From Bartonella sp. 220B (GTDB lineage: Bacteria > Pseudomonadota > Alphaproteobacteria > Rhizobiales > Rhizobiaceae), in the NCBI RefSeq assembly GCF_026930205.1, contig NZ_JANHOI010000001.1:62001-126000 (forward strand): 64,000 nt of DNA. Reading direction: 5' to 3'. The notes beneath the pieces were generated by a model, which made no database searches, was not told the DNA's origin, and saw only the letters and a list, made by a program, of their open reading frames with translations. This document shows, in pieces, positions 51,987 through 62,062 of this stretch; within the stretch, counting starts at the first letter, position 1, and every line of letters starts with the position of its first letter. A program made the position numbers and the translations under genes.

Positions 51987-52000
51987 CCCCCCCCCCCCCC
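51987..52000. repeat. Homopolymer tract of 14 C
   Basis: Fourteen consecutive C on the plus strand, in an A+T-rich intergenic region 88-102 bases before the argB start. Such tracts slip during replication. The exact count could also be a sequencing estimate. Confidence 0.85.
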
Positions 52001-52207
52001 TGAAAATCGTCCATCCCTCTTTGAATTGTGATAAATCTAAAACAGCCTCTCTAAAAAGAACTAGCATAAAAAAAATTGAACAAAATAAGTGTACAAAATG
52101 TCATTATCCTACAATTTTATTTATAAAATTCGGAAAAATCCTTAAGCCACACCGTACATTTAACGCAATGATTTTGTTCTATACTGGGATTTTTAACATG
52201 AATATAT

Positions 52208-52250
52208 ACAACCATTGATTTATAAAGATAATTAATCGTTTTGCAGTTTA
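52208..52250 (-). repeat. Dispersed ~45-bp repeat, copy E (inverted)
   Basis: The minus strand reads TGCAAAACGATTAATTATC then TTTATAAATCAATGGTTG, the most diverged of the five copies. No integrase remnant is visible in the 130-base position. Confidence 0.65.
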
Positions 52251-52486
52251 AATAAATACATTGAATACAGCAATATTCTCTTCATTTCTTGTTCCCTTAT
52301 GAGCTGTCTCAAATAAGAGAAAATGCAATATTGATAGCTTGCAAATAAATATTAAGTGCAAATTGTTGATAACACCACATCAGAAAACCTTTAGCATCAA
52401 CTTCTATTGTATTCTTATCACTGTATAAACTCCCCTAAAGAAACGCACAAAGAGTAACAAAAGCATTACGAAAAAACCAAAATATC

Positions 52487-52513
52487 CCTTCACACAATGA
52501 AGGTGTTTTTTTT
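52487..52513 (+). terminator. Orphan plus-strand terminator
   Basis: CCTTCA (52487-52492) pairs with TGAAGG (52498-52503), followed by GTG-free T-run of eight (52506-52513). Flanking genes are both on the minus strand, so it would end an unrecognised plus-strand transcript. Confidence 0.6.
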
Positions 52514-52617
52514 CATTAAGCAAGAATAAAATTGAATCTTCTTCTTCTCTCTATGAAAGATTATTCGTTTTTTATTTCTACAGGAATACACATAACTCAT
52601 TCATGAATGCGTATTCA

Positions 52618-53763
52618 TTAATTTTGTCCTGAAATATTTTCAAAAAATTCCTTCATACGTGAAAAGAAACCATGCGATTGTGGCGAATTCTCATGATTTG
52701 AAAGCTTCTCAAACTTTTGCAACAATTCGCGTTGCTCCTGCGTTAATTTCTGAGGTGTTTCAATAGTGATGTGAATATAAAGATCGCCCTTTACTTGCTG
52801 ACGACGCAACATGGGCATTCCTTTTCCTTTAAGACGGAATTGACGCCCATTTTGTGTACCTTCTGGAACCTTAACACGTGTTTTAACACCATCAAGGTCG
52901 GCAACTTCAAATTCACCTCCTAAAGCCGCTGTCACCATTGAAATAGGTACACGACAGTGAAGATCAGCTCCTTCTCGCTGAAAAAACTCATGCGGTTTAA
53001 TAGAAAGAAAAATATAAAGATCGCCGCTAGGACCACCACGAATTCCTGCATCTCCCTCACCAGAAAGACGAATACGCGTACCATCTTCAATACCAGCCGG
53101 AACATTCACACTCAATGAACGTTTTTTCTCCACCCGTCTCGTCCCCTGACATTTTGGACATGGATCCGTAATAGTTTCACCCCGTCCATGACATGCAGGA
53201 CATGTTCGTTCAATAGAAAAAAAACCTTGTGCGGCACGTACACGACCAGCCCCATGACACGTTCCACAAACTTGCGGCTTAGAGCCTTTTTTCGCACCTG
53301 ATCCTTCACAAACATCACACGTAACAGAACTAGGAATATTAATCTGCGCAGTTTTTCCTGAAAATGCCTCTTCCAAGGTCACTTCCATATTATAACTCAG
53401 ATCAGCACCACGCTCGCGGCCATCATTGCGCTTACGGTGCATCCCTCCCATAATTTCACCAAAAAAATCTTCAAAAATGTCAGCAAATCCACCACCCGCA
53501 GCAAAACCACCAAAGGGATTTGCTCCCTCACGGCCACTATTTTCAAAAGCCGCATGACCAAAGCGATCATAAGCTGCGCGCTTTTGAGGATCTTTGAGAA
53601 CTTCATAAGCTTCACCAATTTCTTTAAATTTCCGCTCAGCCTCTTTATCCCCTGCGTTGCGATCAGGATGATATTGCATTGCTAACTTACGAAAAGCAGA
53701 TTTCAACTTTTTATCATCACATTCACGAGTTACGCCAAGAATTTCATAATAATCTACTTTCAT
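52618..53763 (-). CDS. dnaJ: Chaperone DnaJ
   Basis: Hsp40 co-chaperone that delivers substrates to DnaK and stimulates its ATPase. The 381-residue protein has a J domain with HPD in [10 protein letters not shown], a Gly/Phe-rich linker ([11 protein letters not shown]) and four zinc-finger repeats ([32 protein letters not shown]). C-terminal substrate domains follow. Start at 53763 or the adjacent ATG at 53766. It follows dnaK, from which it is separated by a terminator. Confidence 0.97.
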   Translation of the reverse strand: MKVDYYEILGVTRECDDKKLKSAFRKLAMQYHPDRNAGDKEAERKFKEIGEAYEVLKDPQKRAAYDRFGHAAFENSGREGANPFGGFAAGGGFADIFEDFFGEIMGGMHRKRNDGRERGADLSYNMEVTLEEAFSGKTAQINIPSSVTCDVCEGSGAKKGSKPQVCGTCHGAGRVRAAQGFFSIERTCPACHGRGETITDPCPKCQGTRRVEKKRSLSVNVPAGIEDGTRIRLSGEGDAGIRGGPSGDLYIFLSIKPHEFFQREGADLHCRVPISMVTAALGGEFEVADLDGVKTRVKVPEGTQNGRQFRLKGKGMPMLRRQQVKGDLYIHITIETPQKLTQEQRELLQKFEKLSNHENSPQSHGFFSRMKEFFENISGQN

Positions 53764-53860
53764 CATGTATTCCTGATAATTTTTTTGTCATCCATCTTTA
53801 CGGATAAGATTTGCTTTTAATTTATATTTTTAGCAAAAAAGTTGCAACTTATCCCAAATA

Positions 53861-53896
53861 ATAAAGCCCAGCCTTCTCTCTCGAAGGCCGGGTTTA
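53861..53896 (-). terminator. Terminator between dnaK and dnaJ
   Basis: On the minus strand CCCGGCCTTC pairs with GAAGGCTGGG around a GAGAGA loop, followed by a T-rich tract. dnaJ must therefore be transcribed by read-through or its own promoter. Confidence 0.8.
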
Positions 53897-53922
53897 TTAA
53901 GTAATCAATGCATTTGCTTACA

Positions 53923-55815
53923 CTATTTCTTCTTATCATTAATTTCTTCAAAATCAGCATCAACAACATCATCATCCTTTGTATCTGTTTCAGTGTTGTC
54001 TGTTGCTGTTTGTGAAGCTTCATACATAGCCTGTCCAAGCTTCATACTGACTTCTGCTAACTTCTGCATTTTTGCTGTTACTTCTTCAGTATCAGTACCA
54101 TCAAGCGCAGACTTCAAATCAGATATCGCCGTTTCAATTTGTTCTTTATCTGCAGCTGATACCTTATCACCATATTCAGTCAATGACTTCTCAGTTGAAT
54201 GTATAAGAGCTTCCGCTTGATTTCTAGCTTCAACACCTTCACGGCGTTTTTTGTCTTCAGCCGCATGTTCTTCTGCATCTTTTACCATTTTTTCGATGTC
54301 AGCGTCACTTAAACCACCTGATGCTTGAATACGAATTTGATGTTCTTTACCTGTCCCTTTATCTTTAGCAGATACATTGACAATACCATTCGCATCAATA
54401 TCAAAAGTAACCTCAATCTGAGGCATACCACGCGGTGCTGGTGGAATACCAACAAGATCAAATTGAGCCAATAATTTGTTATCACTAGCCATTTCGCGTT
54501 CACCTTGGAAAACACGAATAGTCACGGCACTTTGATTATCATCAGCTGTTGAAAAAACTTGCGATTTTTTCGTTGGAATAGTGGTATTGCGTTCAATAAG
54601 ACGTGTGAAAACCCCACCCAACGTTTCAATCCCCAAAGACAAAGGTGTCACATCCAAGAGCAACACATCTTTCACATCGCCCTGCAAGACCCCTCCTTGG
54701 ATAGCAGCACCCATTGCTACAACCTCATCGGGATTAACACCTTTGTGTGGATCCTTGCCGAAAAAGTTTTGCACAACTTCTTGGATCTTGGGCATACGTG
54801 TCATACCACCCACTAAAACAACTTCGTCAATCTCACCAGCTTTTAGCCCTGCATCTTTTAATGCGGCTTTACAAGGCTCTATCGTACGTTGAACCAAATC
54901 ATCAACGAGAGACTCAAACTTTGCCCGTGTTAACTTCATTGTCAAATGCTTAGGACCAGATTGATCTGCTGTAATAAATGGCAAATTGATTTCCGTTTGT
55001 TGTGAAGAAGAAAGTTCAATCTTTGCTTTTTCTGCTGCTTCTTTTAAGCGCTGCAACGCCAATTTATCATTTTTTAGATCAATCCCTTGTTCTTTCTTGA
55101 ATTCATCAGCAAAGTAACCAACCAAGCGCATGTCAAAATCTTCACCGCCTAAAAAAGTATCTCCATTGGTTGACTTAACTTCAAAAACACCATCTCCAAT
55201 TTCAAGCACAGAAATATCAAATGTACCACCACCGAGGTCGTAAACAGCAATGGTTTTTCCATCTTTTTTATCCAAACCATATGCTAAGGCAGCAGCTGTT
55301 GGCTCATTGATAATCCGCAAAACTTCAAGTCCAGCAATTTTACCTGCATCTTTGGTCGCTTGACGTTGTGCATCATTGAAATAGGCAGGAACAGTAATAA
55401 CCGCTTGCTCAACTTTTTCACCAAGATAAGACTCCGCAGTTTCTTTCATCTTTTGCAAAATCATAGCTGAAATTTGTGACGGAGAATATTTCTTACCTGC
55501 TTCTTCTACCCATGCATCACCATTATCGCCTTTAACAATCTTATAAGGCACAAGCGCTTTATCTTTTTCAACCATGGGATCATCAAAACGGCGACCAATC
55601 AAGCGCTTAACTGCAAAAACCGTCCCTTCAGGATTCGTAACCGCTTGCCGTTTAGCAGGTTGACCAACAAGCCGTTCTCCTCCATCAGTAAAAGCAACAA
55701 CAGAAGGTGTTGTTCGTGCCCCTTCTGAATTTTCTATAACCTTTGCGTTTTTGCCATCCATAACAGCGACACAAGAGTTAGTTGTCCCCAAATCAATACC
55801 TATTACTTTTGCCAT
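53923..55815 (-). CDS. dnaK: Chaperone DnaK (Hsp70)
   Basis: ATP-dependent chaperone working with DnaJ and GrpE. The 630-residue protein begins [19 protein letters not shown] and has the phosphate-binding motifs [36 protein letters not shown] and [12 protein letters not shown]. The linker [13 protein letters not shown] leads to the substrate domain. The C-terminus ends in an acidic Asp-rich tail. The frame extends seven codons upstream, but the ATG at 55815 with TGGAGA is the family start. grpE lies separately at 63 kb. Confidence 0.98.
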   Translation of the reverse strand: MAKVIGIDLGTTNSCVAVMDGKNAKVIENSEGARTTPSVVAFTDGGERLVGQPAKRQAVTNPEGTVFAVKRLIGRRFDDPMVEKDKALVPYKIVKGDNGDAWVEEAGKKYSPSQISAMILQKMKETAESYLGEKVEQAVITVPAYFNDAQRQATKDAGKIAGLEVLRIINEPTAAALAYGLDKKDGKTIAVYDLGGGTFDISVLEIGDGVFEVKSTNGDTFLGGEDFDMRLVGYFADEFKKEQGIDLKNDKLALQRLKEAAEKAKIELSSSQQTEINLPFITADQSGPKHLTMKLTRAKFESLVDDLVQRTIEPCKAALKDAGLKAGEIDEVVLVGGMTRMPKIQEVVQNFFGKDPHKGVNPDEVVAMGAAIQGGVLQGDVKDVLLLDVTPLSLGIETLGGVFTRLIERNTTIPTKKSQVFSTADDNQSAVTIRVFQGEREMASDNKLLAQFDLVGIPPAPRGMPQIEVTFDIDANGIVNVSAKDKGTGKEHQIRIQASGGLSDADIEKMVKDAEEHAAEDKKRREGVEARNQAEALIHSTEKSLTEYGDKVSAADKEQIETAISDLKSALDGTDTEEVTAKMQKLAEVSMKLGQAMYEASQTATDNTETDTKDDDVVDADFEEINDKKK

Positions 55816-56669
55816 ATTATAATCTCCATTCAGCAAGCTACCTCAACCTTCATCAAGCATCTTTCTAAGACAGCTCCTCATAACACTTAAAAGCCTGCAC
55901 CTTACTTCAAAGTTACACAAACAATAAATTGCAAGTGCAACAAGCCTTTTCTGCTCCGTATATAAGAACAGGCTCTTATTGCTACAAGAGAAGAATGAGA
56001 GAAACATCCACAAAATAAAATTTTCTTTTTAAATAAGCATTCTGCTTACACGTAAACGCCCTCTTTCAATGAAACGAACTACCGTAACATATTTTCTCAT
56101 AATGCTCATAAAAATACCAACCTATAACAATCAAAAAATCAAAGATGAAGAATGGCGCACTTTTTCTTGATCTCTCATAGGTGCAAGAAATACTCACAGA
56201 TTGTTTTAATATTGCTAAGACACAAATGATTTGTGATTTGTGACATAAATACCATAAATCTGCTTAGCTACACCGCTCATAGTCATCATATACTCATGTA
56301 ATTAAGAGATGAGATGTTTCTTATCCCCTTATCTATAGCGGGTTTATGGGAATATTATCCATCAATTTACTCTTAAAAGCTCCGCCTCTGATCATTAATT
56401 TAATTGTTCATTTTTCTTTGGATACCATGCTTTGAATATATCCGACATAACCTTCTTTTTACCTAAATATTCATTCGAAATATATGAGGTAGCCCCTTAA
56501 CCTTTTGGCTTTAAGGACACTGTCATTGTAAACCTTACTGCCTTATTCTAAAAAAGATGCCCCCTTCTCACAGGTAAATTCGTATAACTTTGGCAATTCT
56601 TTCTTTTATTTTGAACAAAAATTCTGCTAAAAATAGAGTGAAGTGAATCTCACAAAGGAGGGTAAATCA
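55816..56669. other. 854-bp interval between dnaK and the PCuAC gene
   Basis: Divergent upstream regions. A 44-codon minus-strand frame with one stop (56395-56526; YISNEYLGKKKVMSDIF, then KAWYPKK) may be a decayed small gene, but I do not recognise it. I could not identify a convincing heat-shock promoter by eye. Confidence 0.4.
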
Positions 56670-57230
56670 ATGATAATACTTATTGTTAGAAGAATAAAGA
56701 ATTTCATGTCCAGAAATCTAGCTCTTGTACAATATCCACTCAAAAAGGTTATCAAAAATGTTGTGTGTCTTCTTCTCTTTACTTTCATAGCCATGCCCGC
56801 AACCGCAACCGCTCAGCAATATAAAATTGGCGACATAGAAATTCTTCATCCTTGGACACGCGCAACACCCAGAGGTGTAAAAGTAAGCAGCGGTTATCTC
56901 TACATCATTAATCATGGCAATACTCCAGATCGTTTGATTGCTGTTTCAACAAACGGAGTACAAACAACAGAAATCCACTCTATGGTGGTCGTTAACAATA
57001 TTATGAACATGGAAAAAATGCATAATGGCATTGAAATTCCAGGAAATGGCGAAATCTCGCTTAAACCCGGTGGTAATCATATTATGTTCATGGGGCTTTC
57101 ACAACCATTCAAGCTAGGTGAAAAAATTGGTGCAAAACTCACTTTTGAGAAAGCGGGAACAATTAGTATTGATTTCTCTGTAAATGCACTGGGAGATAAA
57201 TCACCTTCTAAATCAGATTCTATGCACTAA
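56670..57230 (+). CDS. PCuAC-family periplasmic copper chaperone
   Basis: A 186-residue exported protein of the PCuAC (DUF461) family, which delivers Cu(I) to cytochrome oxidase Cu(A) sites. The copper ligands follow the family pattern: His and Met in TEIHSMVV, Met in EKMHNG, and His/Met in NHIMFMGL. A long basic N-region precedes the hydrophobic signal segment VVCLLLFTFIAMPATA with a likely cut near ATA-QQ. The strong AAAGGAGG seven bases upstream supports the ATG at 56670; a second ATG at 56706 would give a shorter signal. It has no copper-related neighbour here. Confidence 0.88.
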   Translation: MIILIVRRIKNFMSRNLALVQYPLKKVIKNVVCLLLFTFIAMPATATAQQYKIGDIEILHPWTRATPRGVKVSSGYLYIINHGNTPDRLIAVSTNGVQTTEIHSMVVVNNIMNMEKMHNGIEIPGNGEISLKPGGNHIMFMGLSQPFKLGEKIGAKLTFEKAGTISIDFSVNALGDKSPSKSDSMH

Positions 57231-57349
57231 GCTCTTTCATCACTTTTCAATGTACAGTTCAATATGATAAGGAGTGCAAAAATTTTCTTGCACTTCTTAT
57301 TATTTGTTTGGCAATATAAAATGAGTAAAAATTTAATTATTTCTCTGAA

Positions 57350-57805
57350 TTAAACATGATCAACTTCAGGAATACGCAAAACTTGTCCAGGATAAATTTT
57401 ATCGGGAGATTTTAGCATTGGTTTATTGGCTTCAAAAATTAATGTGTTTTTATCACCTTGTCCTTTACCATAAACTTCTTCAGCAATTTTCCAAAGGTTA
57501 TCACCAGATTTAACCTCATAAAAGCGAGAAACTTTTGTGGACACACTCTCTGCAATCTTCAATTGGTCGATATCAACGGAAGAGATGCCCTGCGAATTTC
57601 CCACAACCAAAAGCACTTTTTCAAGAGTTTCTCTATCTGGAACCTCCCCATTTAAAATAGCTTTGCCATTTTCAACCCGAATATTCACTTTTTCTGCTCT
57701 GAGTCGAAAATCATCAAATGCAGCCTTAAAATCTTTCTCTTCTGGCGCACGATCCCCAATACCAAGTTTTTCTCCAACCGTCTTAATAAAATGAAATAAT
57801 CCCAT
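57350..57805 (-). CDS. BON and LysM domain protein (YgaU/Kbp-like)
   Basis: A 151-residue soluble protein with an N-terminal BON domain (~20-85; VNIRVENGKAILNGEVPDRE) and a C-terminal LysM domain (~97-148; YEVKSGDNLWKIAEEVYG, KIYPGQVLRIP). This layout matches E. coli Kbp/YgaU, a cytoplasmic potassium-binding stress protein. There is no signal peptide. The AAAGGAGG before ATG 57805 fixes the start; upstream codons are open but unsupported. Divergent from batR across about 380 bases. Confidence 0.88.
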   Translation of the reverse strand: MGLFHFIKTVGEKLGIGDRAPEEKDFKAAFDDFRLRAEKVNIRVENGKAILNGEVPDRETLEKVLLVVGNSQGISSVDIDQLKIAESVSTKVSRFYEVKSGDNLWKIAEEVYGKGQGDKNTLIFEANKPMLKSPDKIYPGQVLRIPEVDHV

Positions 57806-58185
57806 TTTAGCCTCCTTTCGTGCAGTGGAAGCAATTTTTTGTGCATATGTCACCACACTTTATTTATCTTTGCTTGTAAATAAAACAGATAGGCATGTTT
57901 TCTAAACTTCAACAATCAAAACAAATTTGTACAATTATGGGACAAAAACAACAACAAGCTTTGATAAAAAATGCCCCTATAAAAATTTTCTCTCAAGCAA
58001 AGGGATCTTAACGCACACAAAAGCATTATAAAATTGCAAAGATAAAACAAGCTTTTACCGTAAAAATAAAAGGATTTTTACTCTGCTATAATTTGTACCA
58101 TATTTGTTTTGCAAAAAAAATGTGAACTCCCATATAAATAGCGTGGGTTGTTTGCTATCATAGCAATAGAAAGGTCTAAGAAGCC
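57806..58185. other. 380-bp divergent intergenic region before batR
   Basis: No gene. A TATAAT hexamer at 58087-58092 is a possible batR -10 box, but I see no good -35 box at the right distance. Nothing else recognisable. Confidence 0.4.
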
Positions 58186-58908
58186 ATGAAAGATACACCA
58201 ACAGTCACGCAAACGATTGTACTTGTTGATGATGACCGCAATATTTTGACATCTTTATCTTTTGCGCTTGAGACAGAAGGTTATCGAGTTGAAAGCTATA
58301 CAGATGGAGCATCTGCACTCAAAGGTCTCACACTCCATCCTCCACATTTAGCTATTTTTGATATTAAAATGCCCCGAATGGATGGAATGGAACTTTTGCG
58401 TCGTTTGCGTCAAAAATCTGATATTCCTGTTATTTTTCTTACCTCTAAAGATGATGAAATTGATGAACTCTTTGGTCTCAAAATGGGCGCTGATGATTTT
58501 ATTACCAAACCTTTCTCTCAACGTCTTCTCATTGAGCGCGTGAAAGCTATTTTACGTCGTTCTAATGCACGTAATCAACCGCTTACAACAGGTACTTCTC
58601 CTACCTCTTCTCTCAAACGCGGAGATCTTGTGATGGATCAAGAACGACACACCTGTACATGGAAAGATAAACCTGTTATCCTGACTGTTACGGAATTTTT
58701 GATTCTACAAACTTTAGCACAAAGACCAGGAGTTGTGAAAAGTCGTGATGCTTTGATGGATGCTGCCTATAGTGATCAAGTCTATGTAGATGACCGTACC
58801 ATTGATAGTCACATTAAACGTCTGCGTAAAAAGTTTAAACAAGTGGATGATGATTTTGCAATGATTGAAACACTTTATGGTGTAGGCTATCGTTTCCACG
58901 AAGTATGA
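58186..58908 (+). CDS. batR: BatR (ChvI-type) response regulator
   Basis: OmpR-family response regulator of the BatR/BatS system, which in Bartonella responds to physiological pH and controls the VirB type IV secretion genes (known from B. henselae). The 240-residue protein has a receiver domain with acidic pair DDDR, phosphoacceptor Asp 59 in [10 protein letters not shown], and Lys in TKPF. A C-terminal winged helix (~145-240; [23 protein letters not shown]) follows. batS starts 39 bases downstream. Confidence 0.95.
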   Translation: MKDTPTVTQTIVLVDDDRNILTSLSFALETEGYRVESYTDGASALKGLTLHPPHLAIFDIKMPRMDGMELLRRLRQKSDIPVIFLTSKDDEIDELFGLKMGADDFITKPFSQRLLIERVKAILRRSNARNQPLTTGTSPTSSLKRGDLVMDQERHTCTWKDKPVILTVTEFLILQTLAQRPGVVKSRDALMDAAYSDQVYVDDRTIDSHIKRLRKKFKQVDDDFAMIETLYGVGYRFHEV

Positions 58909-58947
58909 AACTGTTTTGTTGCAAAAACGTGAACGATAATCAAATCG

Positions 58948-60732
58948 ATGACAAAAAATACTCAACTGGAACCCCTACAAAAAACGACATCAAGAGGTAC
59001 CCCTTCAGCACCATTTTCTATGTTTGTCGATTTGCATTTTAGAATACAACGTCTCCTCAGACAATTGCTGTTTTCTAGTCTTACACGTCGTATTGTTATC
59101 TTAAATATTGCTGCTCTTGCCGTTCTGGTGACAGGCATTTTATACTTTAATCAATTTCGCGATGGTTTAATTGAAGCGACGATGAAAAGTCTATGCATCC
59201 AAGGAAAAATTATTGCTGGAGCCATTGCTGCTTCGGCAACGGTAGATCCAAATTCTATTCTCATTGATCCTCAAAAACTTCTAGAATTACACGCTGGAGA
59301 GAGCGTTACACCTGAGCCTCAATCAATTGACTCGTGGGACTTTCCTATTAATCCGGAACAAGTTGCCCCTCTCTTACGACGCCTTATTAAACCTAAAACA
59401 ACAAGAGCACGTATCTATGATCGTGATGCTACTTTACTTCTTGATTCGCGCGTTCTTTATTCTAGTGGTGAAGTTTTTAGCTATGATTTACCTCCACTTA
59501 AAACGAAAAAAAATATGTGGGAACATCTCACTTCGTGGCTATCAAACATATTTTATGGCAATGGTATTGCTCTTAACAGAGAACAAATCAAAAAACGCAG
59601 TATTACCTATCCAGAAGTATATCGAGCATTAAACGGATCTGTTGCGACTGCCAAAAGACGCAACAGACAAGGTCAATTAATCGTTTCGGTCGCTGTTCCT
59701 GTTCAACGTTACCGTGCAGTGGTGGGGGCACTTCTTCTTTCAACGACCGGTTCAGATATTGATAACATTGTAAAGGGGGAAAGATTAGTGATTTTTAAAG
59801 TCTTTGTCGTTGTAAGTAGCGTTCTTTTGGTACTTTCTCTCTTTTTAGCTCATACAATTGCCCATCCTCTGAGCAAACTCTCTGCTTCTGCCAACCGTGT
59901 GCGCAATGGCAATAATAAGCGCGTAGAAATTCCTGATTTTTCAATGCGTGAAGATGAAATTGGTCATCTTTCAGCCTCTATTCGTGATATGACCAACGCT
60001 CTTTATATGCGTATTGAAGCCATTGAACGTTTTGCTGCTGACGTAAGTCATGAATTAAAAAATCCACTTACCTCACTACGAAGTGCTGTTGAAACGCTTC
60101 CACTGGCTAAAAATGAAGAAGCACAGGAAAAATTGTTAGAAATTATTCAACATGATGTGCGTCGTCTTGATCGTTTGATTACTGATATTTCTGATGCCTC
60201 GCGGCTAGATGCAGAGCTTGCTCGTGAAACCGCACAGATTGTTGATATGACATCACTTTTGGAAAGTCTTGTTCGTGCTGTCCAAGAAGTATACAGAAAT
60301 ACACAAACTCTTGATGTAAGCCTTAATATTGTCCCACGTCCTCATGGAAAAGCCTATCTTGTTTTGGGTCATGAACTCCGTTTGGGGCAAGTCATTTCCA
60401 ATCTTATTGAAAACGCACGTTCCTTTATTCCCCATGATAATGGTAAAATTTGTATAACAATGAAAAGTCAGGACTCAACCCTCATTTTAACCATTGAAGA
60501 TAATGGTCCCGGTATTCGCTCAGAGAATATTGAACGCATTTTTGAACGATTCTATACTGATCGACCAAATGAAGATGCTTTTGGTCAAAATTCAGGACTT
60601 GGTCTTTCTATTAGTCGGCAAATCATAGAAGCTCATAATGGGACAATTACAGCTGAAAATATTGTTGACCATGAATTTGGAAAGAGTAAAACTGGTGCAC
60701 GTTTTATCATTATGCTTCCCTTCGCTAAATAA
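58948..60732 (+). CDS. batS: BatS (ChvG-type) sensor histidine kinase
   Basis: Membrane sensor kinase partner of BatR. The 594-residue protein has TM1 at ~45-65 (RRIVILNIAALAVLVTGIL), a ~200-residue periplasmic sensor region and TM2 at ~275-300 (VFVVVSSVLLVLSLFLAHT). A HAMP domain follows, then HisKA with phosphoacceptor His 368 (VSHELKNPLTSL), and an ATPase with N-box NLIENARSF, G1 DNGPGI and G2 GLGLSISRQI. The sensor region is the ChvG type that in relatives responds to acid and a periplasmic repressor (ExoR), which is not in this window. Confidence 0.94.
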   Translation: MTKNTQLEPLQKTTSRGTPSAPFSMFVDLHFRIQRLLRQLLFSSLTRRIVILNIAALAVLVTGILYFNQFRDGLIEATMKSLCIQGKIIAGAIAASATVDPNSILIDPQKLLELHAGESVTPEPQSIDSWDFPINPEQVAPLLRRLIKPKTTRARIYDRDATLLLDSRVLYSSGEVFSYDLPPLKTKKNMWEHLTSWLSNIFYGNGIALNREQIKKRSITYPEVYRALNGSVATAKRRNRQGQLIVSVAVPVQRYRAVVGALLLSTTGSDIDNIVKGERLVIFKVFVVVSSVLLVLSLFLAHTIAHPLSKLSASANRVRNGNNKRVEIPDFSMREDEIGHLSASIRDMTNALYMRIEAIERFAADVSHELKNPLTSLRSAVETLPLAKNEEAQEKLLEIIQHDVRRLDRLITDISDASRLDAELARETAQIVDMTSLLESLVRAVQEVYRNTQTLDVSLNIVPRPHGKAYLVLGHELRLGQVISNLIENARSFIPHDNGKICITMKSQDSTLILTIEDNGPGIRSENIERIFERFYTDRPNEDAFGQNSGLGLSISRQIIEAHNGTITAENIVDHEFGKSKTGARFIIMLPFAK

Positions 60733-60755
60733 ATCTTTTATCCAAAGCAAAAGGT

Positions 60756-61220
60756 ATGAAAACAAAAAATGAATTACTGCACGCCAATTGTCTTCAGCTG
60801 GGAGGAAAGGGACTGCTCATTATAGGCCCATCGGGATCAGGAAAATCAACTCTTACTCTTTCTTTGCTCGACCGTGCCGAATGGTCAAAACGTGACGCAA
60901 AACTTATCAGTGATGATTATACAATTCTCCGTGTAGAAAATGAAAAACTTTATGGCTATACCCCAGAAGGTTTACAAGGTGGTATTGAGATTCGCGGTGT
61001 TGGCCTGTATGCAATAGAGTTTGAAAAACAAACAGTTATCGATTGTGTTATTCGTCTTGGTTCTGAATATGAACGCTTTTCCACAAATCAAACTTTTCAA
61101 TTTGCAAATCTCCATATTCCTCTTTTAAAACTTCCTAGCCTTCACGAAGCCGATTGTACAGCCATTTGCCAAGCTATTGAAGCATTCTTTTTTAGAAAAA
61201 TATGGCGTAAATCTGTCTAA
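60756..61220 (+). CDS. hprK: HPr kinase/phosphorylase, short form
   Basis: Phosphorylates HPr on a serine and reverses it, linking carbon status to regulation. The 154-residue protein is the short alphaproteobacterial form, lacking the N-terminal domain of the Firmicutes enzyme. Walker A GPSGSGKST is at 24-32, followed by KLISDDYTIL and IEIRGVGLYAIE (the HprK signature). It begins 23 bases after batS, in the same order as chvI-chvG-hprK in rhizobia and Brucella. Confidence 0.93.
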   Translation: MKTKNELLHANCLQLGGKGLLIIGPSGSGKSTLTLSLLDRAEWSKRDAKLISDDYTILRVENEKLYGYTPEGLQGGIEIRGVGLYAIEFEKQTVIDCVIRLGSEYERFSTNQTFQFANLHIPLLKLPSLHEADCTAICQAIEAFFFRKIWRKSV

Positions 61221-61351
61221 TTTTTTTCCAAAGATAAAAAACATTATTTTTGCCTTTTTTTTGCAAATTTTTCTTGGCAGCAGGATAAAGCCTTGTAAAA
61301 TATCCTTTCCGCCAATATGGTCGGATTTTTAGTTAACAGGAGTTTGTGTAA

Positions 61352-61741
61352 ATGATTGGACTCGTGCTTGTAACGCACGGCGAGCTGGCTGTTGAATTTC
61401 TACATGCCGTAGAACATGTTGTTGGAACGCAAGAGAAATTCGCAACAATATGCGTCTATCCTGATGATGACATAGATCAGCGCCGAGGTGATATTATAGC
61501 CGCAGTTTCCTCTACAGATGCAAACCATGGCGTTATTATATTAACAGATGTGTTCGGTGGAACACCTTCAAATATGGCTATTTCTGCTGTTGAAAAAGGA
61601 CGCGTTGAGATGATTGCGGGTGTTAATTTACCTATGCTTATTAAACTCATTTCTATTCGGCAATGTCCTGATATTTCATTATCAGAAGCTTTAAAAATAG
61701 CACAAGAAGCAGGGCGTAAATATATTAATGTACCAGTATGA
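61352..61741 (+). CDS. PTS EIIA-Man-type protein
   Basis: A 129-residue EIIA domain of the mannose class, accepting phosphate from HPr. The active His 9 lies in VLVTHGELAVEFL, and VIILTDVFGGTPSNMA is the family signature. No EIIB, EIIC or EIID permease partner is present, so like other alphaproteobacterial examples it most likely acts as a regulator rather than a sugar importer. AGGAG precedes the ATG. It is separated from hprK by 131 bases and from ptsH by 24. Confidence 0.92.
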   Translation: MIGLVLVTHGELAVEFLHAVEHVVGTQEKFATICVYPDDDIDQRRGDIIAAVSSTDANHGVIILTDVFGGTPSNMAISAVEKGRVEMIAGVNLPMLIKLISIRQCPDISLSEALKIAQEAGRKYINVPV

Positions 61742-61765
61742 TTTTATAGCGGATAATTAACACTG

Positions 61766-62062
61766 ATGCTTTCCAAAAACCCTCTCCCATCTAAACTAAG
61801 TCGTCATTTTAATATTTGTAATAAACGTGGGTTGCATGCACGTGCTTCTGCCAAATTTGTCCAAACTGTTGACAATTTCAATGCCACTGTTGAAGTTGAA
61901 AAAGATGGAAAAATTGTTGGTGGTTCATCAATTATGGGACTTATGATGTTAGCAGCTTCATCTGGCTGCAACCTTACCATTCGTGTTTCAGGCCCAGAAG
62001 CAACTGATGCTCTTGATGCTCTTGAAAAACTCATCAATAATAAATTTGGCGAAGAAAATTAG
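61766..62062 (+). CDS. ptsH: HPr (NPr-type) phosphocarrier
   Basis: A 98-residue HPr with His 24 in NKRGLHARASAKFVQ as the phosphate acceptor. The regulatory-Ser region is GGSSIMGLMMLAAS, the target of HprK. An N-terminal extension of about ten residues is seen. Last gene of the batRS-hprK-EIIA-ptsH cluster, so kinase, HPr and EIIA form one regulatory phosphorelay next to the two-component system. Confidence 0.94.
   Translation: MLSKNPLPSKLSRHFNICNKRGLHARASAKFVQTVDNFNATVEVEKDGKIVGGSSIMGLMMLAASSGCNLTIRVSGPEATDALDALEKLINNKFGEEN

Larger units (their letters stand above)
51899..52617. other. 719-bp interval upstream of argB
   Basis: Contains the poly-C tract (51987-52000), a 65-codon plus-strand frame without a recognisable product (52021-52218), repeat copy E (52208-52250) and a plus-strand terminator without an obvious gene (52487-52513). 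Confidence 0.6.

Noticed and set aside
52021-52218. 65-codon plus-strand frame before repeat copy E
   Set aside because: No ribosome site or similarity; it runs into the repeat. Could belong to an unknown transcript but is not supported as a gene.
52380-52475. Integrase remnant next to repeat copy E
   Set aside because: A short resemblance (TTGTTACTCTT) lies on the wrong strand for the expected geometry and gives no integrase-like frame.
55880-55935. Possible sigma-32 promoter of dnaK
   Set aside because: Only a weak CTTGCA-like hexamer without a matching -10 region could be found by eye.
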